DNA of 64,000 nt from Flavipsychrobacter sp. (GCA_016786665.1 JAEUVZ010000029.1:1-64000), one strand, 5' to 3'; positions 8,133 through 18,071 are shown, counted from the first letter of the stretch. Notes: generated from the letters alone by a model not told the origin. A program made the numbers and translations.

Positions 8133-9647
8133 TTAGTGCTTAAAGTGTCGCTGCCCGGTAATGACCAATGCCATGTCGTGTGCTTTACAATACTCTATCG
8201 TATCGTTGTCGCGCATGGAGCCACCCGGCTGTATCACTGCTTTTATTCCTGCTTCGTCCGCCATCTGTACGCAGTCGTTGAACGGGAAGAAGGCATCGGA
8301 GGCCATCACTGCGCCTTCCAGCGAGAAGCCGAACTGCCCGGCCTTGATGATTGCCTGGCGCAGGGCGTCCACCCGGCTGGTCTGACCGCACCCCTTGCCT
8401 ATCAACTGCCGGTTCTTTACCAGGGCGATGGCGTTCGACTTCAAGTGTTTACAGACAATGTTGGCAAACTCCAGGTCAGCCCTCTCTACATCCGAGCAAT
8501 TACGAGCCCCTGCTTCCGTCCACGTATCGAAACTGGTGGTATCGGCATCTTGCACCAGCACACCATTCAGAATGCGCTTAAACTCGCGCCTTGGGGCAAC
8601 AGCGCGTTTCTGCTGAAGCAGGATACGGTTCTTTTTGCCTTTCAGCACCGCGAGTGCATCATCGCTAAAGGCGGGTGCTATCAGTATTTCGAAGAACAGC
8701 TCATTGATTTTTTCGGCGGTTTCCTTTTCTATTGTCCGGTTGGTAGCCAGTACACCGCCAAACGCACTCTCGGGGTCCCCGGCAAGCGCGTCTACCCATG
8801 CATCCGCTACATTATCCCTTTCCGCCAGTCCGCATACATTCGTATGCTTTACCACCGCAAAGGCCGGATTTTTAAATTCTGCAATTACCTGGCACGCGGC
8901 ATCCACATCTACCAGGTTGTTGTAAGACAGCTCCTTGCCGTTCAGCTTATTGAAAATGTGGTCTATATCCCCGTAAAAAGCTGCTGGCTGATGCGGGTTT
9001 TCTCCATAGCGCAGCACCTGCTTGTTGCCAAAGGATAGCTGAAAATTAGCGCTGTCGGTATCATGGTTAAAATAGTCGGAAATAGCCACATCGTAGTGGG
9101 CGCATTCCATAAAGGCCGCGGCGGCCATTTGTCTTCTGTCGCCCAGGCCGGTAACGCCACCCTGCGTCTCCAGCAGGTTAAGCAGATAGCCATACTGGCT
9201 GCGCGAGGCCACAATGCACACATCCTTATAGTTCTTGGCGGCCGCCCTGATTAGTGACACACCGCCTATATCTATCTTCTCAATTATTTTTCGTTCGTCG
9301 GTACTGGCTTTTACAGTCTCTTCAAAGGGATAGAGGTCTACAATTACCAGGTCAAGCATTGGTATCTCGTATTCCTTTACATGCGCCTCATCTTCAGGCA
9401 GGTCGCGGCGGGCGAGGATGCCGCCAAATACTTTCGGGTGCAGCGTCTTTACACGGCCGCCCAATATAGAAGGATAGTTCGTTACCGACTCCACCGCCGT
9501 GCACGGGATGCCCAGTTCCTCTATAAATGTTTGTGTACCACCGGTAGAATAGATGGTCACGCCCAGTTCATTGAGCTTGCGGACAACAGGCTCCAGGCCT
9601 TCTTTGTAAAATACGGATATCAGTGCTGATTGTATCGTGCGTTCCAT
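8133..9647 (-). CDS. purH: Bifunctional AICAR transformylase / IMP cyclohydrolase
   Basis: Catalyses the last two steps of de novo purine synthesis in the cytosol: formylation of AICAR from 10-formyl-THF and ring closure to IMP. The N-terminal MGS-like cyclohydrolase domain (about residues 1-195) shows IYSTGGTQTFIEELGIP and GGRVKTLHPKVFGGIL. The C-terminal transformylase domain has the catalytic Lys-His pair in AVVKHTNVCG and the Ser-Ala-Phe-Gly segment in DPESAFGGVLATN. The length of 504 aa is standard. A promoter element lies about 55 bases upstream, and a GNAT gene follows after 15 bases. Confidence 0.97.
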   Translation of the reverse strand: MERTIQSALISVFYKEGLEPVVRKLNELGVTIYSTGGTQTFIEELGIPCTAVESVTNYPSILGGRVKTLHPKVFGGILARRDLPEDEAHVKEYEIPMLDLVIVDLYPFEETVKASTDERKIIEKIDIGGVSLIRAAAKNYKDVCIVASRSQYGYLLNLLETQGGVTGLGDRRQMAAAAFMECAHYDVAISDYFNHDTDSANFQLSFGNKQVLRYGENPHQPAAFYGDIDHIFNKLNGKELSYNNLVDVDAACQVIAEFKNPAFAVVKHTNVCGLAERDNVADAWVDALAGDPESAFGGVLATNRTIEKETAEKINELFFEILIAPAFSDDALAVLKGKKNRILLQQKRAVAPRREFKRILNGVLVQDADTTSFDTWTEAGARNCSDVERADLEFANIVCKHLKSNAIALVKNRQLIGKGCGQTSRVDALRQAIIKAGQFGFSLEGAVMASDAFFPFNDCVQMADEAGIKAVIQPGGSMRDNDTIEYCKAHDMALVITGQRHFKH

Positions 9648-9702
9648 ACCAGAAAAATATTAAATTAAATTGAAGAGCGGAGCCAAACCCTGGCTGGCGA
9701 GC

Positions 9703-9711
9703 GCGAAGATA
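9703..9711 (-). promoter_or_regulatory. -7 element TATCTTCGC of purH
   Basis: A TAnnTTCGC variant of the window-wide -7 motif, giving a leader of roughly 50 bases before the purH ATG. No purine-riboswitch core is recognisable in that leader. Confidence 0.5.
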
Positions 9712-9732
9712 GTAAGGATATGGTAAATGCTG

Positions 9733-11811
9733 CTATTCTTCCAGCACAAATGCGCCGTCATTCACTGCATGCAGGTCTACTCCCATCTTCTGACAGAAGG
9801 CCCTCCAACTATTAAGCTCATCACCTCCCAATGTACTGCTAACCACAATAGCCGCAGGATGATATACCTCACATATACGCTGCACCTGCGTCAGCCTTGC
9901 ACTGTAAGCTACAATGGCATAATCTACATCGGCAGATGGCCTGCTAAAGCTGGTATCCCGCAGAATGACCACGTCGTGTCCTCCTATGGCGAGAACAGAT
10001 GGCGACCAGGCGGGCGCCTCCTCCAGCGCCTGCCAGCCTATATGTGCCAGCCTGCTAACATATTCCTTTTTCTCCGGCGCTGTGGTATCGCTTTCCAGTA
10101 TCCGGAACGTTCGTCCTGAAATATGCTCTATGTGCCGGGCCTTACCTACGTTATACACCACCAGCCGGTTCTGCCGCCCATCGCGGTACCAATGTGCTGC
10201 CAACAGCACACCCACTGCAACACCACAAGCTACCGCGGCATACAGTGCCGGACGGTAGCGGCGTAAAAGGAATGCCGCTGCACCGGCAATGAACGCATAG
10301 ACCAGCAATGTTTCCGCAAGCGAAAGCCGGAGTGTCTGCAATGCAGCCACCTCCAGTTGCTGGAGCCACTCTATTACCCCAAAGAATACTTTTACTATCC
10401 AGCAGGTGACCGCTCCCAGTACTGAGGCAACGCCAGGTAAGGCGCTGATACCCAGTATAGCCATGCCCAGTATCAGAACAAGGCCCATCAGCGCTACGGC
10501 CACCACATTAGAGACCACGAATGTTAAAGGGAAAGAATGAAAGTAATAAATTACCAGCGGTGCTACCAGCACTTCCGCCGCTATACTGGCCGCGGCAACA
10601 CTCCAAAGCTTCCGTACCAGTTTATTAGCCGGGGTTACCCACCTGTATACATGCCGGTAGAACAGCACCAATGATAGCACGGCCACAAACGATAGTTGAA
10701 AACCGATAGCATACAGCCATAAGGGCTTAACCAGCAGTAACAGGAATGCCGAAGCAAATAGATGATTGAGCGTATTGGTATCCCTCCGCCGGTACAGCAG
10801 GAATCCCGCTGACAATATAGAGAACATTAACGCCGCCCTGGCTGCTGACGGAGCCCCGCCTGCCATCACTACGTAAAACCAGACTACGGGCATAGCGAGC
10901 AGGTACTTTATCCACAGGTATTTCTTGTTTCTTATCCATGCCAGCAAACCCAGTATCAGCACAAATAACATAGCTATGTGACCACCCGATATGGCTATTA
11001 CATGCACGATGCCCGTATCGGAAAACGAATCCTTTGTATCCTTATCCAGGTTTGTTTCATCACCTACCAGCATCGCCTGTATGAGCCCGAGCGCTCGTGC
11101 GTCATCTATAAAACGGGCCAGTGTTTCCATGCTCCAGTCATGAGCCTTTTCTGTAGTGCCGCTTATCGAAGGGTCTGCCCAGCGTATCTCCCGCACATCA
11201 TCATAGTCGATAAACTGTTGGTGAAAAATATTGTTCCGGGCACTATACAGTGCATAGTCGAATTCGAAAGGATTTCCGGTATTGCCTACTGGCATCCACC
11301 TGTTGGCTACCAGCAAAGAATCGCCTTTGGCGGGTGGCCGCATTATAGGGTCTTTATACAGGTACACCAGTGCTTCGCCTCTTGTATCCAGTAAATCTGC
11401 GGGCAACTGGCTTTTATACACATTCACCCGCAGCTTCCATGCCTGCTCCTTTTCCAGCGGCGTTTCTTTAATGTGCACCCAAAAGAAATCAGCCTTATTA
11501 AGGGTATGCCCATACCAGCTTTTGCACGAACGGACATCATCGGCAGCGCAAAGAAACACCCCGAGGCATAACAACAGCACATGAACGAGCATCGCCGGCC
11601 AAAGCTTTCGCTTATCAACTCCCGCACGATGCAGCACAAAAGCAACCACCAGCAAATAAATACTTAGCGCACAGGAAAGGAACGTCCAGCGTTGCTCCGA
11701 AAATGCCGGGTGCAATAAAACACCCGCCACCAAAGGAAGCAGTAAAGCAAAGAATGGCGCGGACTCCCAAAACCGGGCGCGCCTTAATGGCCAGCGTTTC
11801 ATAGCTGGCAT
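9733..11811 (-). CDS. ComEC/Rec2-family DNA uptake channel protein
   Basis: A polytopic inner-membrane protein of the ComEC/Rec2 family, which forms the channel for single-stranded DNA during natural transformation. The N-terminus has two or three hydrophobic segments and a DUF4131-like periplasmic domain (OB fold, about residues 90-210), followed by the competence domain with signature VHVIAISGGHIAMLFVLILG near residue 270 and about eight further membrane segments. After residue 560 there is a soluble tail, but it has no HxHxDH metallo-beta-lactamase motif, so the nuclease-like C-terminal domain is missing or degenerate. It starts 19 bases after the TPR gene on the same strand. Confidence 0.88.
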   Translation of the reverse strand: MPAMKRWPLRRARFWESAPFFALLLPLVAGVLLHPAFSEQRWTFLSCALSIYLLVVAFVLHRAGVDKRKLWPAMLVHVLLLCLGVFLCAADDVRSCKSWYGHTLNKADFFWVHIKETPLEKEQAWKLRVNVYKSQLPADLLDTRGEALVYLYKDPIMRPPAKGDSLLVANRWMPVGNTGNPFEFDYALYSARNNIFHQQFIDYDDVREIRWADPSISGTTEKAHDWSMETLARFIDDARALGLIQAMLVGDETNLDKDTKDSFSDTGIVHVIAISGGHIAMLFVLILGLLAWIRNKKYLWIKYLLAMPVVWFYVVMAGGAPSAARAALMFSILSAGFLLYRRRDTNTLNHLFASAFLLLLVKPLWLYAIGFQLSFVAVLSLVLFYRHVYRWVTPANKLVRKLWSVAAASIAAEVLVAPLVIYYFHSFPLTFVVSNVVAVALMGLVLILGMAILGISALPGVASVLGAVTCWIVKVFFGVIEWLQQLEVAALQTLRLSLAETLLVYAFIAGAAAFLLRRYRPALYAAVACGVAVGVLLAAHWYRDGRQNRLVVYNVGKARHIEHISGRTFRILESDTTAPEKKEYVSRLAHIGWQALEEAPAWSPSVLAIGGHDVVILRDTSFSRPSADVDYAIVAYSARLTQVQRICEVYHPAAIVVSSTLGGDELNSWRAFCQKMGVDLHAVNDGAFVLEE

Positions 11812-11830
11812 TAATATACAAAATAGAATC

Positions 11831-13675
11831 TTACGGAAGCGAGGCCGGCTGGCTTAATTCTTTCAGTCGTTTACGGGCGGTTTGCACGTAGGTACTGCCC
11901 GGGTACCGGACGATCAGGTCTTCATAATAGCGCCGGGCGTCCTCTGGCTTGTTCAGTTTTACATCATAGAGCTGTGCCGATTGAAATATCGCGTCATCGC
12001 CCAGCACATCAGTACCATACTTATTCACCACTTTCTCGTAGTACGTCAGCGCCCTTGCATAATCCCGGTGTTTATCCGCAATGCGCGCATGCAGCATTAG
12101 TATATCATCCTGCAGGCTGTGCTTCGGGAATGCCTCTGAAATGCTATCCAGCAGCGCGGCAGCCTCCTTGTCTTTGTTCTGGAAAAGCAGCAGGTCGGCG
12201 TAAGCAAACCGCGCCAGCGCATCGGTATTACTGTCTTTCGAGTTTTCGGTTATCAGAACCGAAAGCGAAAGCGCATCGTTGGCTATCAGTTCGCTGGTAG
12301 AAGCCTTCAGTACTTTTAGCTGGCCCTGCGCCCAGGTAAAGTCCCCGCGATAGTACGACAGCTTCGCATTCCTGAAACGGGCTTCCTCACCCAGCATGTC
12401 CTCGCGGTTGGCCTTATCTACCTGGCTGTAAAGCAGCGAGGCTTCCCAGATATTACCAAGCAGCACTTGGTAGTCGCCCATCTGCAGCTTAGCCATACCG
12501 GAAATGTCCTTGCGAACGTGTGGTTGACTGATGACCAGCTGCAATACGTCGATTCCCTTCTGTGGCTCGTTGGCATATAAGGCCAGCAACGTAGCATACT
12601 CCCTGGCTGTTTCTGTAGCATAATAGTGCGGAACGTCTTTCAGAAATGCCTCATAGGCGGCGGAAAGACGAGCTACGTCCGGCTCTGTGTATGCGGGGTT
12701 CTCTTGCAATTGCTGGAACTGCATGGAAAGTTTTTCCGAACCAGCCGTGGTATAGAACTGCTTCTCCGTTCCTTTCTCCAGTACAGCGTCATATGCCTTA
12801 GTGGCCACTTCATACCGGCGCTCTTTACGGGCTATCCGCGCAAACTCCATCAGCCGGAGGCCCTCCTCCCGGTTTCTTTGGTCTACGGCCTGCACTTGCA
12901 CCAGGGCTCCCTCCCAGTCATTCTTATGGGTGTAGAGCCAGGTCAGCAACTCCACATAATTTGCATTGTTGGGCTGCTCATTAATTTTTTTAATCAGCGC
13001 TTTCTGTAGTTGCTGCATTGCCTTCGCATCATTACCTACCAGCTCCAGCAAAGTCGCCTTTGTACTTTCCAATCCACCCTGCTGCCAGGGGCTGCTCTGT
13101 ATAAAGGTTACAACCGCCTTTTCCAGTTCTCCTTTTTTTGCATATAGTCGTGCCAGTTGCTCCCCGTAGAAATAGGGGTTGTTCAGTATAGAGCGGGCGC
13201 GTTCATACGTTTGTACACTATAGTCATCCAACTCCATCCGCTGAAACAAATTCACCATACGGATGGTGATCATCTCGTCGCCTGTTATGAGGCCAAGTGC
13301 CTGGTCAAATAAATCATTGGCTCTTTTAGTTTTACCCTGTGCCAGTTCTATTCGTCCCTGGTTAATCAGTTCTACGGCTTTTAGTCGCTCTTGCACCGGC
13401 GCCCTGGGAAGTAGCTTTTCCGCATCTTTATATTTCTTTGCCTTCAGTAGCGCATCAAAGTATTCTTCAAAGAGTTCCGCATTGGGTTCCGCCGCATAGA
13501 GGCGCTCATATAGTTCTATAGCTTCCGGGTATTTCTTATCCAGGGCAAGATGACGCGCCTTTTGCAAATCGCCACCCTGGGCACCAGCCGGTGCGGGGGC
13601 CAATACCAATAGTAAGGCCAGCGACATAGTGCCAAGAAAAAGGTTCCACCTGTATGCGATACGGGAAAGAGTCAT
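11831..13675 (-). CDS. Exported TPR-repeat protein
   Basis: A secreted or periplasmic tetratricopeptide-repeat protein of 614 aa. A signal peptide is visible (hydrophobic LFLGTMSLALLLVLAPAPAG then AQGG). Many degenerate TPR units follow, such as KKYPEAIELYERLYAAEPNA near the start and KHRDYARALTYYEKVVNKYG, DDAIFQSAQLYDVKLNKPED and ARRYYEDLIVRYPGSTYVQT near the end. The C-terminal repeats resemble the YfgC/BamD type. It is the promoter-proximal partner of comEC, with a 19-base gap. I infer a scaffolding role at the envelope; nothing more specific can be read. Confidence 0.8.
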   Translation of the reverse strand: MTLSRIAYRWNLFLGTMSLALLLVLAPAPAGAQGGDLQKARHLALDKKYPEAIELYERLYAAEPNAELFEEYFDALLKAKKYKDAEKLLPRAPVQERLKAVELINQGRIELAQGKTKRANDLFDQALGLITGDEMITIRMVNLFQRMELDDYSVQTYERARSILNNPYFYGEQLARLYAKKGELEKAVVTFIQSSPWQQGGLESTKATLLELVGNDAKAMQQLQKALIKKINEQPNNANYVELLTWLYTHKNDWEGALVQVQAVDQRNREEGLRLMEFARIARKERRYEVATKAYDAVLEKGTEKQFYTTAGSEKLSMQFQQLQENPAYTEPDVARLSAAYEAFLKDVPHYYATETAREYATLLALYANEPQKGIDVLQLVISQPHVRKDISGMAKLQMGDYQVLLGNIWEASLLYSQVDKANREDMLGEEARFRNAKLSYYRGDFTWAQGQLKVLKASTSELIANDALSLSVLITENSKDSNTDALARFAYADLLLFQNKDKEAAALLDSISEAFPKHSLQDDILMLHARIADKHRDYARALTYYEKVVNKYGTDVLGDDAIFQSAQLYDVKLNKPEDARRYYEDLIVRYPGSTYVQTARKRLKELSQPASLP

Positions 13676-13728
13676 TTACGCAAATTATGGATTTTAATCG
13701 GGCTAAACCGACAATGCCCGGGAAGGGG

Positions 13729-14580
13729 TCAATTATTTAGGTTTTCTTTATAAACAAACTCGCGGCCATTGAACTGGTAGACATGATACCTTTTCTCATC
13801 CTTCGATACCGGAGCCTTTACATTAGCGCTGCGCACCACCGGAACATAGATAGAACGCCCGTCGGGGCTTATTTTAATATTGGTGTCATCTTCCGACCAG
13901 TTGCCCCTGATAGCCTTGTCTTTACTCACTTTCAGCGTCGTCTTCAGTTCACCATAAAAATTAAATACCGCAACCGGGGCCAGCACGGAATCTATCGCAA
14001 ACGCCTGTATCTCGTGTGCGCCCTCGTGCCCTTCATTGATACTGAAGGACATCACCAGGTATATAGGCCGGTTGTCTTTATCATATACGGTGTTTATCTC
14101 TGAGTAGCAGTCCTGTACATTTCCCATCTTACCGGGCTTTTCGGCTATATCGGCCCAGGTTACCCTTTCTATCGCATCTCCTACCCGGTACTGTACCAGT
14201 GAGTTAAACCGGTGCACTTTCTTGCTGGTCCAGGTATCCCAGCAATACACACGCAGCTTCTTATCCTCAGAGGTTACAATATTGATTCCCTGGAGGTTGC
14301 CGTCTATATCGCCTACTTTCTGAAATTCTTCATAAATAATGCCGGGCTTCACATCGCACATGTTCTTCAGGTAGGCCATCAGACCTATGTTGGCGGCCCA
14401 CAGGTTCTTCCGGCCCTCATTCGTGGTGTCTGCCGCGTGAGTGTCTATATCATCCAGGTATTCGCCCATGGTCTGCTCCATAGCTACCCGGTGTACTTCC
14501 TGTGCCATGATGGAACCGCCTGCCACAACGTAAGCAATCAGCGAAAAAAAATGAAAAATGGCCTTTACACGCACAAACAA
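13729..14580 (-). CDS. Exported protein of unknown family, paralogue of next gene
   Basis: I do not recognise the family. The N-terminus is a signal peptide (FFSLIAYVVAGG then SIMAQ). The remaining 255 residues look like a compact beta-rich domain and share motifs with the neighbouring gene at 14626-15462: SEDKKLRVYCWDT, an RFNSLVQY block and PDGRSIYVPVV followed by a C-terminal FNGREFVY. The start is uncertain: the most upstream candidate is TTG at 14580, eight bases after an AGGG, with GTG at 14574 also possible. A TAAATTTGC promoter element lies just upstream, so the gene may be transcribed alone as well as from the upstream lipoprotein gene. Confidence 0.75.
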   Translation of the reverse strand: MFVRVKAIFHFFSLIAYVVAGGSIMAQEVHRVAMEQTMGEYLDDIDTHAADTTNEGRKNLWAANIGLMAYLKNMCDVKPGIIYEEFQKVGDIDGNLQGINIVTSEDKKLRVYCWDTWTSKKVHRFNSLVQYRVGDAIERVTWADIAEKPGKMGNVQDCYSEINTVYDKDNRPIYLVMSFSINEGHEGAHEIQAFAIDSVLAPVAVFNFYGELKTTLKVSKDKAIRGNWSEDDTNIKISPDGRSIYVPVVRSANVKAPVSKDEKRYHVYQFNGREFVYKENLNN

Positions 14581-14592
14581 ATCAGTTTCCCT

Positions 14593-14601
14593 GCAAATTT
14601 A
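14593..14601 (-). promoter_or_regulatory. -7 element TAAATTTGC before 13729-14580
   Basis: Perfect TAnnTTTGC in the 45-base gap between the two paralogous genes. The predicted leader is only about 5-10 bases, whichever of the TTG or GTG starts is used. Confidence 0.55.
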
Positions 14602-14625
14602 ACAGTTGAAAGCCAAGCTCAAAAC

Positions 14626-15462
14626 TTAACGGGCATGTTTATCAAAAACGAAATAGTCACCATCAAATTTATAGACGAGCGAGCGTGATGTCACCTGCTC
14701 ATTATCACCCACTATCGGAACGTACAGCGTCCTTTTATCCTCGCTCAACCGCAACGTGTTCCGCTGCGCTCCGGTGCTGTCATCTATATTGGAGTGGTAA
14801 TCGTAGGAGTAGCTGATATCATTAAGATTTTTTGTGGCTGTCTTAAAAGCAACAATACTATCATTCAGGCGTCCGTCATCCGCTATGGCATATGCGGAAA
14901 TACCATCGGCCACATCTCTGCTGGAAGCGATAGCACGAGTATGCGCCAGGTAAATTGTACCCCGTGTTTGCGTAGTTATCGTGTGCAATTTCGGATACCA
15001 TACACCTATATCGCCCGATGCTATATCGTTAAAGGTCATCGTCGCTGCGCCTGTGTTGGTACTGTATTGGGCCACACTATTGAAGAACCGCATCGTACCC
15101 CCGGTCCGGGTGTCCCAGCAATAGATACGAAACTTCCGGTCGTCCGAAGTGAGAATGGCCATGCCCAACGTGTCCACACCCGGGAAATCCACATTCAACA
15201 AAGCGGGATAAGTCACAGAGGCATACTCCAGGTACCTGAGTAATGCTGCATTTACTATTGCCAGCGTATCGTAATTATCGTTCTCTTTTGCCCCGTCAAT
15301 AGCTAGTAGGTAAGCCCTGATGGAATCAGCAAATGCGGGTAGCTCCTTTGAGGGCTCCACCCTCACGCCTTCCTGTTTCGCTGCTACGCCTTTCTCTTCC
15401 GGCTGCGACGCACATCCGGCTACCAAACAAATTATCGCCAGTAAATACAATAGCTGGCGCAT
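14626..15462 (-). CDS. Lipoprotein of unknown family, paralogue of previous gene
   Basis: A predicted lipoprotein: MRQLLYLLAIICLVAGCASQ gives a signal peptide with lipobox VAGC, so the mature chain starts at Cys17 and is membrane-anchored. Its core aligns by eye with the gene at 13729-14580: SDDRKFRIYCWDTRTGG, RFFNSVAQY, the LSEDKRTLYVPIVGDN block, and a final YKFDGDYFVF. The pair therefore looks like a tandem duplication, one copy soluble and one lipid-anchored. It begins one base after the fadN-type gene ends, so it is probably co-transcribed with it. No known function. Confidence 0.78.
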   Translation of the reverse strand: MRQLLYLLAIICLVAGCASQPEEKGVAAKQEGVRVEPSKELPAFADSIRAYLLAIDGAKENDNYDTLAIVNAALLRYLEYASVTYPALLNVDFPGVDTLGMAILTSDDRKFRIYCWDTRTGGTMRFFNSVAQYSTNTGAATMTFNDIASGDIGVWYPKLHTITTQTRGTIYLAHTRAIASSRDVADGISAYAIADDGRLNDSIVAFKTATKNLNDISYSYDYHSNIDDSTGAQRNTLRLSEDKRTLYVPIVGDNEQVTSRSLVYKFDGDYFVFDKHAR

Positions 15463-15463
15463 A

Positions 15464-17902
15464 CTAGTTTCGCAAGGGTTTACCTGTCTGTAATATACTT
15501 TGCAGGCGCTCCAGGGTCTTCCGTTGCCCGCACAGGCTCAGGAAGGCCTCGCGTTCCAGGTCCAGCAGGTATTGTTCCGATACGTAGCTGGCGCTGCTAA
15601 GGTCGCCGCCACACATTACATAGGCCAGTTTCTCTGCAATATATTTGTCGTAGTCTGAAATATACTTCCCTCTCCACATACCGTGAACTCCAGCCATCAA
15701 GCCGCCCAGGCCACCCCTACCCTGCACTTTCACTTGTGTCTTGGGCAATGGTTGCGTATAGCCTCGCTCCCACAGCTCCAGCACTTTACGCTTGGCATCT
15801 GCTACGCGCCTGTCCAGGTTTACCGATATGGAATCATGTCCCGGTCGCAGCACAAAATTATCGAAAGCCTCGTGCGCCGACGTAGAGACTTTAGCGGTGC
15901 CTACGTTAATAAATAGTTGCTGCAGGTAATTTACCTCTACGTCTTCCTTTATATTTCGTTCCCATGCGCGCACAGCCATCTCTTTGGTGCCGCCCCCACC
16001 GGGTATCACACCCACACCCACTTCTACCAGCCCTATGTAGCTTTCAGCGGCAGCCTGCACTGCATCTGCATGCAGGCACATTTCGCAGCCCCCCCCCAGC
16101 GTAAGGCCATGCGGAGCCACCACTACAGGTACCGAACTATACCGCATACGCATAGTAGTAGCCTGGAACTGGCGGATGGCGAAATCCAGCTCGTCATATT
16201 CCTGCTCAGCGGCAAACATAAAGATGAGTCCCACATTTGCCCCGGCACTGAAGTTAGCGCCGGAATTGGCTATTACCAGTCCCTTGTACTTCTCTTCGGC
16301 AATGGCTATACTCTTTTGTATCCCCTCCAGCACTTCGCCCCCTATGCTGTTCATTTTTGTATTCCAACTGAGGGCTACTACGTCGTCACCTATGTCAACC
16401 AACTTGCATACTGCGTTCTTCCAAACGATCTTTTCGTCCAGGTGTTCAAGGAGTATGAGATTGCCGGTACCCGGTATGGGCTGATATTCACTCTTACGGA
16501 TATCGTAGTATTTGCGTTCGCCGTTCTCTGTTTTGTAGAAGGACTTAATGCCTTTCTCCAGCATTTGCGGAACCCAGTCGGCTACTTTGTAGCCACCCGC
16601 TTTCATTTGCTCCAGCACTTTGGCTACCCCCAGCGTATCCCAGCTTTCAAAGGCGCCTATTTCCCACCCAAAACCTGCCTTCAGCGCATCATCAATCTTA
16701 TACAGTTCATCGCTAATCTCCGGTATGCGGTGCGAGATATAGGAAAACAGCAGATGGTGAAATTTTTGATAAAACGCACCGGCCTTATCCTGCCCACCGT
16801 ACAGCATCGTTAGCCGCTGCTTCAAATCGTCAACCGGTTTGGTAGCTTCCAGCGTAGCAAACTTTGTTTTCTGCTTGGGGGCATACTCCATTGTTTGCAG
16901 GTTCAGGGTATATATCTCCGATCTGGGCTTGCCAATCGGTGCTGCCTTTTTCTCATCGCCCCTGCTTTCCGGGGACATGGTGAAACCCGCCTCTTTATTC
17001 TCAGGCGGCGGAGGGAGCGTTACTTTTTTATAAAAGCCCTGTCCGGTTTTATCACCGAGCCATTTATTTTCCACCATCTTCTCCAGGAAGGCGGGCATTT
17101 TGAAAATATCCTTTGCTTCATCCTCGGGTGCATTCTCGGGTAGCGCTTTCGCCACATGCACCAGCGTATCCAGCCCCACAATATCGCCGGTGCGGAAAGT
17201 TGCCGACTTAGGCCTTCCCAGCACCGGGCCGGTTAGTGTATCAATTTCATCTACGGTCAATCCCAGTTCCTGCATCGCTTTAAAAACGGCCATGAACCCG
17301 AAAACACCCACCCGGTTGGCAATGAAGGCGGGCGTGTCTTTGCACAGTACCGTTTGCTTGCCAAGGTGCCGGCTGCCATATTCCATTAGGAAATCAACAA
17401 CCTCCTTTTTGGTATCGGGTGCTGGGATGATTTCCAGTAGGCGCAGGTAACGCGGGGGGTTAAAAAAGTGCGTACCGCAGAAGTGCTGCTGAAAGTCTTC
17501 GCTGCGTCCCTGGGTCATCAGGTGAATAGGTATGCCCGAAGTATTGGATGTGATAAGTGTGCCGGGTTTACGGTGCTTTTCTATTTTATCAAAAACTTGC
17601 TGTTTAATGTCCAGCCGCTCTATAACTACTTCTATTATCCAGTCGCAGTCGGAAATGCGGTGCAGATCGTCCTCTGTATTACCTGTCTTTATCCTCGAGG
17701 CTACCTCTTTGGTGTACACAGCGGAAGGTTTGCTTTTCAGCATCGCCTGGAAAGCGTCGTTGACGATCTTGTTGCGGTCGCCTTCTTTAGCGGGGATATC
17801 TAATAGTAAAACCTCTACTCCTATACCAGCAAAATGTGCTGCTATCCGGCTGCCCATCACACCGCTGCCTATGACGGCTACCTTACGAATTGCCCTGTTC
17901 AT
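15464..17902 (-). CDS. 3-hydroxyacyl-CoA dehydrogenase / enoyl-CoA hydratase (FadN-type)
   Basis: A beta-oxidation enzyme that combines hydration of enoyl-CoA with NAD-dependent oxidation of 3-hydroxyacyl-CoA. The dehydrogenase comes first (NAD motif VIGSGVMGSRIAAHFAG at residues 10-26, HFFNPPRYLRLLEIIP near 145, then a second 3HCDH domain), and the crotonase domain follows at about residues 470-690, with oxyanion-hole segments FSAGANVGL and GLTLGGGCEMCLHADAVQ and catalytic glutamates in VEVGVGVIPGGGGTKEM. This order matches Bacillus FadN and is the reverse of E. coli FadB. The 812 aa length fits. No thiolase or acyl-CoA dehydrogenase gene is adjacent. Confidence 0.92.
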   Translation of the reverse strand: MNRAIRKVAVIGSGVMGSRIAAHFAGIGVEVLLLDIPAKEGDRNKIVNDAFQAMLKSKPSAVYTKEVASRIKTGNTEDDLHRISDCDWIIEVVIERLDIKQQVFDKIEKHRKPGTLITSNTSGIPIHLMTQGRSEDFQQHFCGTHFFNPPRYLRLLEIIPAPDTKKEVVDFLMEYGSRHLGKQTVLCKDTPAFIANRVGVFGFMAVFKAMQELGLTVDEIDTLTGPVLGRPKSATFRTGDIVGLDTLVHVAKALPENAPEDEAKDIFKMPAFLEKMVENKWLGDKTGQGFYKKVTLPPPPENKEAGFTMSPESRGDEKKAAPIGKPRSEIYTLNLQTMEYAPKQKTKFATLEATKPVDDLKQRLTMLYGGQDKAGAFYQKFHHLLFSYISHRIPEISDELYKIDDALKAGFGWEIGAFESWDTLGVAKVLEQMKAGGYKVADWVPQMLEKGIKSFYKTENGERKYYDIRKSEYQPIPGTGNLILLEHLDEKIVWKNAVCKLVDIGDDVVALSWNTKMNSIGGEVLEGIQKSIAIAEEKYKGLVIANSGANFSAGANVGLIFMFAAEQEYDELDFAIRQFQATTMRMRYSSVPVVVAPHGLTLGGGCEMCLHADAVQAAAESYIGLVEVGVGVIPGGGGTKEMAVRAWERNIKEDVEVNYLQQLFINVGTAKVSTSAHEAFDNFVLRPGHDSISVNLDRRVADAKRKVLELWERGYTQPLPKTQVKVQGRGGLGGLMAGVHGMWRGKYISDYDKYIAEKLAYVMCGGDLSSASYVSEQYLLDLEREAFLSLCGQRKTLERLQSILQTGKPLRN

Positions 17903-18071
17903 CTCATTACATTTTAAACCTCACACAATTTAACCACGTTTCTCTACATTTTGGCGATTTATCTGGCGGAATACCGCACATCGGGGACAGGCAAAATAGT
18001 TTAGTATGTTTTTAACTTATCTACTGCTGTGCCAGCGCCTTAATGTAGCAAATGATGGCTATTTTCACGCT

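Noticed and set aside
15917-16813. A 298-aa plus-strand ORF inside the fadN-type gene
   Set aside because: It is antisense to the enzyme domain and has no domain of its own.
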